64,000 bases of DNA from GJ-E10 sp035625725. Its GTDB lineage: Bacteria > Pseudomonadota > Gammaproteobacteria > Burkholderiales > Burkholderiaceae_F. The position numbers were made by a program, and so were the translations under genes. A model generated the notes under the pieces. The model made no database searches, had not been told where the DNA came from, and was given only the letters and a program-made list of their open reading frames with translations. Where the stretch lies: the NCBI GenBank assembly GCA_035625725.1, contig DASPPB010000067.1:62001-126000 (forward strand), written 5' to 3'. Shown here piece by piece: positions 51,320-60,191 of the stretch (position 1 is the stretch's first letter; each line of letters starts with the position of its first letter).

Positions 51320-54109
51320 CTAGAAGCGGTACGTGGTCGTCATGCCGAACGTGCGCGGTCGGAAGGTGTAGTTGCGGTAGAGCACGCCCTGCCCCGGGGG
51401 CGCGTTGGGATCCGCGTCGCTGTGCGAATTGGGTCCGCCCGGAGGCAGCAGCGGGTGCGTATCGAACACGTTGTCGACAAAGGCGGAGACATTCCAGCCC
51501 TGATAGTTCGTCCCCACACGCAAAAATACCAGCGTGGTCGCCGGCGGGGTGTAGGCGAATGGATCGTAGACAGTCGGACTGACCCCGGAATCTTCGGCGG
51601 CGGTAAGCGTGTGGCTCTTGCTCTCGTATTGGTAATCGATGCGCACATACGAGGGCAAATCGAAGGCCACGAAATCGTAGTTCGCGCTGAGCGTCACCGT
51701 CCAGGGTGGCACGGCCGTGCCCATATCGCCGACGACGGCGTCGCCTTCTTTCGCAATCGGTTGCCCACCGGGCGCCAAGCTGGCGTCTTGTGCATACCGC
51801 GCATTGTTGTAGGCGACGGCCGACTCAAGGGACAGCGACCTCGTGATGGACCACTGTGCTTGCACGTCGAATCCCTTCGAGATCGCTTTTCCGACGTTGG
51901 CGGTGAACTGAAAGCCGCATCCCGGCAAATAGACGTTTTGCTGAATGTCGTTCCAGTTGATGTAATAAACGCTGGAAGCCACTCGCAGGGACTCGAGCAG
52001 CCGGTTCTTGGCGCCGATCTCGTAGCTCTGCACGGTGTCCGATTTGTATGTGGCCGGCGAGGTGGGGGTCGTCAGACCCAAAGTGGCGAAGGTCGTGGGG
52101 CACAGTAACTGCGGAATCGGTGCATTGTCCCCGCCCGTGCGAAAGCCTTTGGCATAGGTGAAGTAATACAGGTTGTTCGGATCGGCCTGATAGGAGGCAC
52201 CGAGCTTCGGAGTAAACGGGGTTTCGTTTTGTGTCCCTTGGTTGGAGGTCGGACCGCCGTTTTGCGGGCCGTCGGCGAAATGCGTGAACGTAAATCCCGT
52301 TCGAGCAATGCGTCCGCCGGCAGTAAGCTTCCAGCGATCGGTCAGTCGGTAATTGACTTCCCCAAAGGCCGCGACCTGCTTGTCGTGCGCGGTGTTGTAG
52401 TTGTAATAGGAATAGCCGCCTTCCACGAGCGGACACACGCCGCCCGCACAGGTCGACCCAAATCCGTTGGGGCCCGTTGCCGTGTTGCCAAACAGCGAGA
52501 GGAACAGCGTATCGACCATCGGGTCGTAGATTTCTTCGAGACTGACCTCGCGACTAAATTGGTAGAAGACCCCCGTGGTCCAGGTCAACGGCGCGGCCGG
52601 GTCCTCGGACTGAAGCCGAATCTCCTGGGTGAAGATCTTCTGGTCGTTGACCACCGTCGCGGGCGACCGGTAGTTTTGAACGCAGGGGGGAAGATGAAGA
52701 CCGTATTGGTCAATCAGTGGGTAGTTGCTGGCGGGCAGCGGGTAGACGAGACCGGGGCAACTGCTGGCGGGTGGTTGAAATGCCAACGTGCCAATCTGGT
52801 TGGCGCCCGTGATGGCTCCGCGCGACGCGACGGTCTGGTAGTAACCGAGGTTATAGATGGTGCCTTCGTAGCCGCTCACGTCGGAGCGGTCGTAGTAGGA
52901 GGTGTTCGATATCAGTGAAGCATTGCCCACTTCCGACTCAATCTTGAGCGCGGGCAGCCAATAGTGATCCGGCTCGGGTCGGGGCGACGGGTCCGCGTTG
53001 AAGAACCGGTTGCTGGCCGGCGCCGAATACAGCGTCTGTCCGTTGGCGCCGGTCACCGTCGGCCAGAAGACCGATATATCGTTTTGCCGCATGCTCTGGT
53101 AGAGCACGCTGGGCGTGATCGTAATCTCGGGCGTGGCGACCCACTTGGCGGCTATGCGCCCGAGGAAGCTGTCGACATAGTTTGCGTCTTTCTGAACCGT
53201 GGCCAGGGTGAAGGGATTGACGCGGTCGATCCATCCGCCGTCCTCCCGGTACCAGACGCTGGCGCGCACGCCCAAAGTGCCGTCAATCAGGGGCATGCCG
53301 CCCGCGATGCCGGCCTCGTAGCTGGGAGCACCGCGCTCGGTGTCCGCCACTTCGGCGCGCGCGTAGCCGTTGGGCGTGTGCATGTTGGGCTCGGCCATGA
53401 TGTAGCGCACCGTGCCGCCCAAGGATCCAGCCCCGAACAACGTCCCCTGGGGGCCACGCAGAACTTCCACTCGCTCGACGTCAAAGGTCTTGGGCAAGGT
53501 GTCGTCCGAGTTAAATCCGAGCGAATGTATCTGTATCGGCGTCTCGTCGATATAGATGCCCGTGGTCCCGGCGCCCCCGGACGACGATATGCCTCGTATC
53601 GAGATCGAGTTATTGCCGGTTCCCGTGGCGTCGATGCTGACGCCCGGAGTGAAGCGGGCGATTTCGGTGAAGTCCTTCACCCCCCGAAGATCCAGGTCAT
53701 CCTGGGTAAACGCGGTTACGCTGGCCGGAACCTTGCTCATGAGTTCTTCATGCCGGGTTGCGGTTATGACAATTTCTTGCAATCTTGCGCCTCCCCCCTC
53801 GCTCGCCTCGGTGCCGGCTCCGGTCTCCGCGGCAGCACCCGGCGCTTCGGCGGCTCCGGGCATGTTCTGCGCGGGCGCGGCTTGGCCGTCCGAGGACGTC
53901 GCAGCGCCTGCGGCGGGTTCGGCGACGCCCGTCGGGGCTGTTGACGTGTCGGGCAGATCCGCCGCGGGCGTGTCCGGCGCGGCCGTCTCGCCTTTGGGGG
54001 TGGAGGCGCCGGCGGCCTGCACGTCCGCGGTCGGCGTCTGTGCAGCTGCCACGGAAAGTAAAGCGAGGCAACCGATGATGGTGAGCAGGCCGCTGCGCAC
54101 TACATTCAC
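51320..54109 (-). CDS. TonB-dependent outer-membrane receptor
   Basis: 929 residues from GTG 54109. Signal peptide at 1-23 (GLLTIIGCLALLSVAAA), then an ~85-residue Pro/Ala/Gly/Thr-rich linker. A plug domain begins at about residue 112 (EIVITATR), with VEVLRGPQGTLFGAGSLGGT and IYIDETPIQ. The beta-barrel ends TYRF with the C-terminal aromatic residue. Transport substrate is not evident: no siderophore genes or ExbB/ExbD/TonB lie nearby, and plug and barrel resemble FecA/CirA-like families only generally. The start is weakly supported; it overlaps a short upstream frame (GTGA). Confidence 0.85.
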   Translation of the reverse strand: MNVVRSGLLTIIGCLALLSVAAAQTPTADVQAAGASTPKGETAAPDTPAADLPDTSTAPTGVAEPAAGAATSSDGQAAPAQNMPGAAEAPGAAAETGAGTEASEGGGARLQEIVITATRHEELMSKVPASVTAFTQDDLDLRGVKDFTEIARFTPGVSIDATGTGNNSISIRGISSSGGAGTTGIYIDETPIQIHSLGFNSDDTLPKTFDVERVEVLRGPQGTLFGAGSLGGTVRYIMAEPNMHTPNGYARAEVADTERGAPSYEAGIAGGMPLIDGTLGVRASVWYREDGGWIDRVNPFTLATVQKDANYVDSFLGRIAAKWVATPEITITPSVLYQSMRQNDISVFWPTVTGANGQTLYSAPASNRFFNADPSPRPEPDHYWLPALKIESEVGNASLISNTSYYDRSDVSGYEGTIYNLGYYQTVASRGAITGANQIGTLAFQPPASSCPGLVYPLPASNYPLIDQYGLHLPPCVQNYRSPATVVNDQKIFTQEIRLQSEDPAAPLTWTTGVFYQFSREVSLEEIYDPMVDTLFLSLFGNTATGPNGFGSTCAGGVCPLVEGGYSYYNYNTAHDKQVAAFGEVNYRLTDRWKLTAGGRIARTGFTFTHFADGPQNGGPTSNQGTQNETPFTPKLGASYQADPNNLYYFTYAKGFRTGGDNAPIPQLLCPTTFATLGLTTPTSPATYKSDTVQSYEIGAKNRLLESLRVASSVYYINWNDIQQNVYLPGCGFQFTANVGKAISKGFDVQAQWSITRSLSLESAVAYNNARYAQDASLAPGGQPIAKEGDAVVGDMGTAVPPWTVTLSANYDFVAFDLPSYVRIDYQYESKSHTLTAAEDSGVSPTVYDPFAYTPPATTLVFLRVGTNYQGWNVSAFVDNVFDTHPLLPPGGPNSHSDADPNAPPGQGVLYRNYTFRPRTFGMTTTYRF

Positions 54110-54159
54110 CGAGCCACGACAAAGAGAAATGCCTGAGGCCGATACCAGTGCGCCGTCAT
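54106..54159 (-). CDS. Short upstream frame overlapping the TonB receptor start
   Basis: 17 codons, ATG 54159-54157 to TGA 54108-54106. AAAGGA (54169-54164) is a good ribosome site, better than that of the receptor. The stop overlaps the receptor GTG as GTGA, the geometry of coupled genes. The peptide MTAHWYRPQAFLFVVAR has no recognisable family. An alternative is that a one-base error or frameshift joins this ATG to the receptor. Confidence 0.45.
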   Translation of the reverse strand: MTAHWYRPQAFLFVVAR

Positions 54160-54445
54160 CGTTTCCTTTGCGGCGCTTATTGCGCGCGGCCGCTTGGCCG
54201 GTAGTTTGACGTGATCGCGCCGGCGCGCAACTGCCCGGGCGATCCGCCGTGGTGTGTCTGCAACAATCGTTTGCGGCCGTTGCGCGCCACCGTGGCGTGG
54301 CGGATTTTGCGCTTCCCGCTAGCTCTCTCGCCCGCCAACGGCCTGCGCACGAATCGACCTGGCGCACGCGAGGAACAAAAAGATGCCTCGCGACCGCGAC
54401 GCGGACTTTGCCGAACACTACAGGAGAGTTCGCCTCGAGCCGCCC

Positions 54446-56095
54446 CTACATGTTCGGATAGCGCGGCCCGCCCCCGCCTTCGGGTACGACCCACACGATG
54501 TTCTGGGTCGGGTCCTTGATATCGCAGGTCTTGCAATGCACGCAGTTCTGGGCGTTGATCTGCAATCGGTCCTTGCCATCTTGCTTGACGAACTCGTAGA
54601 CGCCTGCCGGGCAGTAGCGCGCCTCAGGTCCCGCATATCGGGCCAAGTTCACCTTGACGGGTACGTCGGGATCCTTCAAGGTCAGATGGGGCGGCTGATT
54701 CTCTTCGTGATTGGTATTCGATACGAACACCGAGGAGAGGCGATCGAAGGCAAGCTTCCCATCCGGTTTGGGATAGGCAATGGGGGTGCACTGGCTCGCA
54801 GGCAGCAGCTTGGCATGGTCCGGCGATGCGCGGTGCATCGTCCAGGGCGCCCGGCCACGCAGCACCAGCTGGTCGATACCGAACATGAGCGTGCCGACAA
54901 GAAGACCTTTGTCTAGCCAAGGCTTGAAATTGCGCGTGCGATGCAAGTCCTCGTACAGCCAGCTTTGCCGCAGCGCCCGCGGGTATTCGAGCAACTCGTC
55001 GCCGCGGCGGCCTGCGACAACTGCGTCGGCCGCCGAGGCCGCGGCGAGCGTTCCCGATACCAGCGCGCCATGCGTGCCTTTGATGCGAGCCGCGTTCAGA
55101 AAGCCGGCTTCACATCCGATCAGCGCGCCGCCCGGGAACGTGAGTTTTGGCAGCGACTGCAGGCCCCCGGCGGTGATGGCGCGGGCACCGTACGCCACGC
55201 GCTTGCCGCCTTCCAGAAAGCAGCCGATGGCGGGGTGCGATTTCAGGCGCTGGAACTCCTCAAATGGAGAAAGATACGGATTGCGATAGCCCAGGCCGAC
55301 GACCAGACCGATGCTCACTTGGTTGTTTTCGGCGTGGTAGAGAAACGAGCCCCCGTACGTGTCCGCTTCTAAAGGCCAACCTGCACTGTGCACAACCAAC
55401 CCCGACTGATGCTTGGCGGGGTCGACATCCCACAGCTCCTTGATGCCGATTGCGTATGTTTGCGGATCGCGATCGCGTGCGAGATCGAAGCGCTCGATTA
55501 GCCTTCGGCCGAGATGACCGCGGGAGCCCTCGGCAAACAAAGTGTATTTGCCGCGCAGCTCCACCCCCGGCTGAAAATTGGCGGTCGGTTGCCCGTCGCG
55601 GCCTATTCCCTGGTCGCCCGTGGCAACACCGACAACGGCACCGGAGGCATCGAACAGGATTTCGGCGGCGGCAAACCCGGGAAAAATTTCCGCGCCCAGC
55701 TCCTCGGCCACGCGCCCGAGCCAGCGTACGACGTTGCCAAGGCTGACAATGAAATTGCCGTGGTTCGTGAAGCACTTGGGCAGCATCCAGGACGGTGTAT
55801 GCAGTGCGTTGGTTTGCGTCAGAAACAAGAAGCGGTCTTCGCGCACCGGCGTGTTCAGCGGTGCCCCACGTTCCCGCCAGTCCGGCAGCAGGTCGGTCAA
55901 GCCGCGCGGATCAATAACCGCTCCGGAGAGCGTGTGCGCGCCCAGCTCCGCACCCTTCTCGAGGACGCAGACGGAGACTTCCTTGCCCAAAGCGGCGGCT
56001 CGCTGTTTGATGTGGATCGCCGCGGCAAGGCCCGCAGGGCCGCCGCCGACGATAACGATGTCATATTCCATTGCCTCGCGTTCGGCGGCGTTCAT
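54446..56095 (-). CDS. Electron transfer flavoprotein:ubiquinone oxidoreductase
   Basis: 549 residues. Passes electrons from ETF (fatty-acid and amino-acid oxidation) to ubiquinone. N-terminal FAD motif IVIVGGGPAGLAAAIHIKQR. C-terminal [4Fe-4S] ligands lie in CPAGVYEF and CVHCKTCDIKDPTQN, followed by VVPEGGGGPRYPNM. Hydrophobic amphipathic parts support a monotopic membrane protein. No etfA or etfB lies in this window. It is divergent from the CoA-transferase genes. Confidence 0.96.
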   Translation of the reverse strand: MNAAEREAMEYDIVIVGGGPAGLAAAIHIKQRAAALGKEVSVCVLEKGAELGAHTLSGAVIDPRGLTDLLPDWRERGAPLNTPVREDRFLFLTQTNALHTPSWMLPKCFTNHGNFIVSLGNVVRWLGRVAEELGAEIFPGFAAAEILFDASGAVVGVATGDQGIGRDGQPTANFQPGVELRGKYTLFAEGSRGHLGRRLIERFDLARDRDPQTYAIGIKELWDVDPAKHQSGLVVHSAGWPLEADTYGGSFLYHAENNQVSIGLVVGLGYRNPYLSPFEEFQRLKSHPAIGCFLEGGKRVAYGARAITAGGLQSLPKLTFPGGALIGCEAGFLNAARIKGTHGALVSGTLAAASAADAVVAGRRGDELLEYPRALRQSWLYEDLHRTRNFKPWLDKGLLVGTLMFGIDQLVLRGRAPWTMHRASPDHAKLLPASQCTPIAYPKPDGKLAFDRLSSVFVSNTNHEENQPPHLTLKDPDVPVKVNLARYAGPEARYCPAGVYEFVKQDGKDRLQINAQNCVHCKTCDIKDPTQNIVWVVPEGGGGPRYPNM

Positions 56096-56283
56096 AGTGG
56101 CTTTTGTCCCCCTTGCCCTTCGGGCGGCGGCCCCGGGCGTGCGACGGCGTGGTGTGCGGGGCGCACGCGCGCTCCCCAGCGTGCGCGCCCCGCCTTTGGT
56201 CCGGGCCGACTCCCATTCTAGATGCTGTGCGCGACAAGCCGCACGCAGATTGCCTAGAATTCGGATTGCCTCAGGGAGGACCT

Positions 56284-56982
56284 ATGAACAAGGTGTATGC
56301 GTCGGCTCGGCTTGCGCTCGAGGGCATTATCAGTGACGGCCAGATCGTTGCGGTCGGGGGCTTTGGCCTGTGCGGAATCCCCGAGGCCCTGATCGAGGCG
56401 GTGCGCCAAAGCGGCGTGCGCAACCTCACCTGCGTGAGCAACAATGCCGGCGTCGATGGTTTCGGTCTGGGCCTGCTTTTGCAGACGCGCCAAGTGCGCA
56501 AGATGATCGCTTCGTACGTGGGCGAAAACAAGGAATTTGAGCGTCAGTACCTCGCCGGCGAACTGGAGCTCGAGTTCACCCCGCAGGGAACCTTGGCCGA
56601 GAAGATGCGCGCTGGTGGCGCGGGAATTCCGGCGTTCTTTACGCCTACGGGCGTGGGAACACTGGTCGCCCAGGGCAAGGAGGAGCGCGAGTTCCACGGC
56701 AAGCGCTATGTTCTGGAGCAGTCGTTGCGCGCCGACGTGTCCTTGGTCAAGGCGTGGAAGGCCGACCGCCAGGGAAACCTCGTGTACCGCAAGACTGCAA
56801 GGAACTTCAATCCGGTGGTGGCGATGTGCGGGCGCGTGACGATCGCCGAGGTGGAGCAACTGGTGGAAAACGGCGAACTCGATCCCGATCACATCCATAC
56901 GCCCGGGGTTTTTGTGCAGCGCTTGGTGGTCAACGCGCATCCGCAAAAGCGCATCGAGCAACGCACAACTCGTCCGACATAG
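56284..56982 (+). CDS. scoA: 3-oxoacid CoA-transferase subunit A
   Basis: 232 residues from ATG 56284, preceded by GGGAGGACC. Transfers CoA between succinyl-CoA and acetoacetate (or related 3-oxoacids) with subunit B. Signature VGGFGLCGIPEALIEAVR (about residues 22-39). FTPQGTLAEKMRAGGAGIPA and RKTARNFNPVVAM are typical of ScoA/SCOT alpha. The 42-base gap to subunit B holds a ribosome site. Substrate specificity between acetoacetate and other oxoacids is not certain. Confidence 0.93.
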   Translation: MNKVYASARLALEGIISDGQIVAVGGFGLCGIPEALIEAVRQSGVRNLTCVSNNAGVDGFGLGLLLQTRQVRKMIASYVGENKEFERQYLAGELELEFTPQGTLAEKMRAGGAGIPAFFTPTGVGTLVAQGKEEREFHGKRYVLEQSLRADVSLVKAWKADRQGNLVYRKTARNFNPVVAMCGRVTIAEVEQLVENGELDPDHIHTPGVFVQRLVVNAHPQKRIEQRTTRPT

Positions 56983-57024
56983 TTCGACCCGAGCACACGC
57001 TGGCAGCCGAAAGGAGGCAAAAAA

Positions 57025-57678
57025 ATGGCCTGGAGCCGTGAACAGATGGCGCGGTGCGCCGCGCGGGAGTTGCGTGATGGCTTTTACGTCAACCTGGGAA
57101 TCGGCATGCCGACCCTCGTGGCCAATTACATCCCGCCCGGAATCGACGTCATGCTGCAGTCGGAAAACGGACTGCTGGGAATCGGGCCGTTCCCGACCGA
57201 AGCCGAAGTCGATGCGGACCTGATCAACGCCGGCAAGCAACTCGTGACCGCGCTGCCCGGCTCGAGTTACTTTAGCAGCGCAGACTCCTTCGCGATGATT
57301 CGCGGGGGCCACATCGACCTGGCCATCCTGGGCGCGATGCAGGTGAGCGAGCGCGGCGATCTGGCCAACTGGATGATTCCGGGCAAGCTGGTCAAGGGCA
57401 TGGGCGGGGCAATGGACCTTGTTGCTGGAGTGGGTCGGGTCGTCGTGCTCATGGAGCATTGCGCAAAAAACGGCGAGCACAAGATCCTGCAGCAGTGCAC
57501 CTTGCCCGTGACCGGAGTAGGTGTCGTCAACCGCGTCATTACGGAACTGGGCGTCTTTGACGTTGGCGACGATGGACTGCAGGCCGTCGAGCTGGCGCCG
57601 GGCGTCACGGCCGAGGAAGTGCGCATGAAGTCCGGCTGCCACGTACACCTCTCCTTGCTGGAGTCGCCGCGACGCTAG
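57025..57678 (+). CDS. scoB: 3-oxoacid CoA-transferase subunit B
   Basis: 217 residues, ATG 57025, AAAGGAGG upstream. The active-site glutamate lies in MLQSENGLLGIGP. NLGIGMPTLVANYIPPG and RGGHIDLAILGAMQVSERGD follow, then HCAKNGEHKILQQCTLP. It pairs with subunit A to form the CoA-transferase heteromer. It is followed 36 bases later by the metal exporter, probably an unrelated gene on the same transcript. Confidence 0.94.
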   Translation: MAWSREQMARCAARELRDGFYVNLGIGMPTLVANYIPPGIDVMLQSENGLLGIGPFPTEAEVDADLINAGKQLVTALPGSSYFSSADSFAMIRGGHIDLAILGAMQVSERGDLANWMIPGKLVKGMGGAMDLVAGVGRVVVLMEHCAKNGEHKILQQCTLPVTGVGVVNRVITELGVFDVGDDGLQAVELAPGVTAEEVRMKSGCHVHLSLLESPRR

Positions 57679-57714
57679 GCGCCGTGCCGCCCCAGAACAC
57701 GTGAGCTTGCACGC

Positions 57715-58764
57715 ATGAGCGCCGGGCACCGCCACGCTGCGCCGCCGGGCACCCCGGGACGCATCGAGAGCCCGCCCGGCGGTCACGCGCATCCTTCCGC
57801 AGCGCTGCGCGCTTCGGGAAGCGGGCACCGTCCGGAGGACTTCAGCGGCCACTCCCACGGCGACAGTCCGTACCGTCACGTCACACGGGCGGGCAGTTCG
57901 CGCTCGCTGCTGGTCGCCCTCGCGATGATCGCCTGCTTCGCATTGGTGGAGCTCGTCGGCGGCCTCTGGTCCGGTTCCCTGGCCCTGCTGGCAGACGCGG
58001 GTCACATGTTCACGGATGCAGCAGCGCTGGGCTTTTCGCTGGCCGCCCATATCATCGCCCAGCGACCGGTTTCCCCGCGTCATTCGTACGGGCTGGCGCG
58101 CAGCGAGGTCATAGCCGCGTTTGTCAATTCGCTGGCGCTTCTGGGCGTGGTCGTCTGGCTGGTGGTCGAAGGCATCGACCGAATCGCGCACCCCGTCGCC
58201 GTAAATGGCCAAGCGGTCTTCCTTATCGCCAGCGGTGGCCTTCTCGTCAATCTTTTGGTCGCGTGGGTGCTGTCCCGCGAGCGGCAAAATCTCAACATCC
58301 GCGCTGCGCTGCTGCATGTGCTCAGCGATCTGCTGGGTTCAGTAGCCGCGTTGCTCTCCGGCCTGATCATCATGCGAACCGGCTACACGGTTGTCGATCC
58401 GCTGCTCTCGATGCTGGTTGCCGGCCTGATATTGCGCTCGACATTTGGTGTCTTGCGCGAATCGACCTCGGTACTGCTTGACAGTGTTCCGGCCGGCGTG
58501 GATTACCAGAGCGTGGGCAAGACCCTGGCTTCGATACCTGGTGTCATCTCCGTGCACGATCTGCACGTCTGGGCGATGGTGCCCGGCCACAGCGCGATCT
58601 CCGCCCACGTGCTGATCGATCGCATCGAGCGATGGCCGGCAATCCTGCACCAGGCGCGCAGGCGACTGAAGGACGACTACGAGATCGAACACGTCACCTT
58701 GCAGCCCGAGTGGCTGGGGCGCTCTACCGCGTCGGCTTCGATTCCGATTCAGCCCGGCATCTGA
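57715..58764 (+). CDS. Cation diffusion facilitator metal exporter (CzcD/ZitB-like)
   Basis: 349 residues from ATG 57715. The first ~55 residues are His/Pro/Gly-rich (GHRHAAPPG, GGHAHP, GHSHGDSPYRH) and likely bind metal. Six hydrophobic helices follow. Metal-site pairs lie in LLADAGHMFTDAAALGFSL and LLHVLSDLLGSVAALL. A cytosolic C-terminal domain begins VLRESTSVLLDSVPAGVDYQ. Probably Zn2+/Co2+/Cd2+ efflux by proton antiport. Ends convergent with and overlapping the next gene by 16 bases. Confidence 0.9.
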   Translation: MSAGHRHAAPPGTPGRIESPPGGHAHPSAALRASGSGHRPEDFSGHSHGDSPYRHVTRAGSSRSLLVALAMIACFALVELVGGLWSGSLALLADAGHMFTDAAALGFSLAAHIIAQRPVSPRHSYGLARSEVIAAFVNSLALLGVVVWLVVEGIDRIAHPVAVNGQAVFLIASGGLLVNLLVAWVLSRERQNLNIRAALLHVLSDLLGSVAALLSGLIIMRTGYTVVDPLLSMLVAGLILRSTFGVLRESTSVLLDSVPAGVDYQSVGKTLASIPGVISVHDLHVWAMVPGHSAISAHVLIDRIERWPAILHQARRRLKDDYEIEHVTLQPEWLGRSTASASIPIQPGI

Positions 58765-59549
58765 CGCAGACCCTGCAGCGCGTAGAGCGCACCGAAGAGC
58801 AGTGGTTGGTGCAGCATGTAGACGGTGAGCGGCCAGCGCCCGAGCAGTTCGAGCCCGCGCCAACCCCTGGCGCTTGACCGGCGCAACGACTGCGCCCAGC
58901 GTGCGTCACTGTTCTGCCAGACGTCGGCCAGACCCATGCCAAGCAGCACCACGCCGAGCCAGGGGAACAGCGGCACAAAATCCTCGGTATGGGGCTTGGT
59001 CGGAGCAAATCCGATCCAGCTCAGGGCGTTGGTGTCAAATGCCGCAAACCGCAGCAGCGTACCCGCGCCCAGGACTGCGAACGCCAAGGCAAGCGTTGCG
59101 CGCCCGAGGCGACTTGCGCCGAGCAGCAGCAGCTGCGCAGCCGCAACGAAATGCAGTACGCCGAACCAGATCCAGCGTGGGCCAAAGATCCACCAGCTCG
59201 CCACCGAGACCAGAGCTGCGCAAGCGGCAATTTGCGCCCAGCGTTTCCAAAACCGCGGACTGCTCCAGCTCCGGGAACGCTCGCTCGTCGCACGCAGCGA
59301 CAGCGAGACGCCCGCTAGGAATAAAAATTGGGTGACGATTGCCGTGCGCCAGGCAATCCACGGTGCATCGCGCGTCAGCGCCACGTGGATCCAGGAGAAA
59401 AAATTCAGGTCGTAACAGAAGTGATAGGCGATCATTTGGGCGATCGCCACCCCGCGAGCGAGGTCGACAACCGGCAGGCGCTGGCGCGCGCCGTCATTTG
59501 TACTGAGGGCCGGTGCAGGCGACGGGGGGTGCGAGGGCACAGGCCGCAA
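58749..59549 (-). CDS. DUF1624-type membrane protein (acyltransferase-like)
   Basis: Up to 266 residues. The start codon TTG 59549 is uncertain; GTG 59540 is an alternative. DLARGVAIAQMIAYHFCYDL is typical of heparan-alpha-glucosaminide N-acetyltransferase-like DUF1624 proteins. WRTAIVTQFLFLAGVSLSL, FFGPRWI-type turns and LGRWPLTVYMLHQPLLFGAL complete about seven to eight hydrophobic helices. Presumed acyl transfer in the cell envelope. It is 57 bases downstream of kdpC on the same strand, so it may be read through from the kdp operon. Confidence 0.8.
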   Translation of the reverse strand: MRPVPSHPPSPAPALSTNDGARQRLPVVDLARGVAIAQMIAYHFCYDLNFFSWIHVALTRDAPWIAWRTAIVTQFLFLAGVSLSLRATSERSRSWSSPRFWKRWAQIAACAALVSVASWWIFGPRWIWFGVLHFVAAAQLLLLGASRLGRATLALAFAVLGAGTLLRFAAFDTNALSWIGFAPTKPHTEDFVPLFPWLGVVLLGMGLADVWQNSDARWAQSLRRSSARGWRGLELLGRWPLTVYMLHQPLLFGALYALQGLRQMPG

Positions 59550-59606
59550 GTGTACGCAGCCGGCGCGCGAACGCGACGCAGGGCCCTGCGCGCCTTCGGC
59601 GAAGCG

Positions 59607-60179
59607 CTAGCGCGCCGCGTCCAGCGCCAGGTTTAGCTCCAGCACGTTGACCCGCGGCTCGCCCAGCACGCCCCATTGGCGAGCGCGCGTGTGTTCGTCG
59701 ACGAGCGCGCGCACCCGCTCCAGGCTCAGGCCGCGGGCGTGCGCAACGCGTGCGACCTGGTAGTAGGCGGCTGCCGGGCTGATATCGGGATCCAGTCCGC
59801 TGGCCGAGGCGGTGACCAGGTCCACCGGAATGGGCAGGTGGTTCTCGGGGTCGGCCTGACGCAACGCGTCGATGCGCGCCTTGACGGCATCGACGAGCGC
59901 GGGATTTTCCGGCCCGAGGTTCGATCCCCCGGAGGATAGCGCGTTGTTCGGTTGCGGAGAAGTCGCGGAGGGCCGGCCCCAGAAATGTCGAGCATCCGCG
60001 TAATTTTGGCCGATCAGGCTCGAGCCCACGACGACACCGTCGCGGGCGATCAAGCTGCCGCTGGCCTGGCGCGGAAACAGCCAGCCGCCCACGGCGGTCA
60101 CGACAAGGGGATAGATGAGTCCGGTGATCACGGACAGGACAATAAAGAGGCTGAGCGCGGGTCGCAGGAGATTCTTCAT
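59607..60179 (-). CDS. kdpC: Potassium-transporting ATPase subunit C
   Basis: 190 residues. Stabilises the KdpFABC complex at the membrane. One N-terminal helix, LSLFIVLSVITGLIYPLVVT. The periplasmic part holds GSLIARDGVVVGSSLIGQNY and FWGRPSATS. The conserved DPDISPAAAYYQVARVAHAR lies at about residue 130. Twelve bases after kdpB. Confidence 0.96.
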   Translation of the reverse strand: MKNLLRPALSLFIVLSVITGLIYPLVVTAVGGWLFPRQASGSLIARDGVVVGSSLIGQNYADARHFWGRPSATSPQPNNALSSGGSNLGPENPALVDAVKARIDALRQADPENHLPIPVDLVTASASGLDPDISPAAAYYQVARVAHARGLSLERVRALVDEHTRARQWGVLGEPRVNVLELNLALDAAR

Positions 60180-60191
60180 CGCGGTTTCCTA

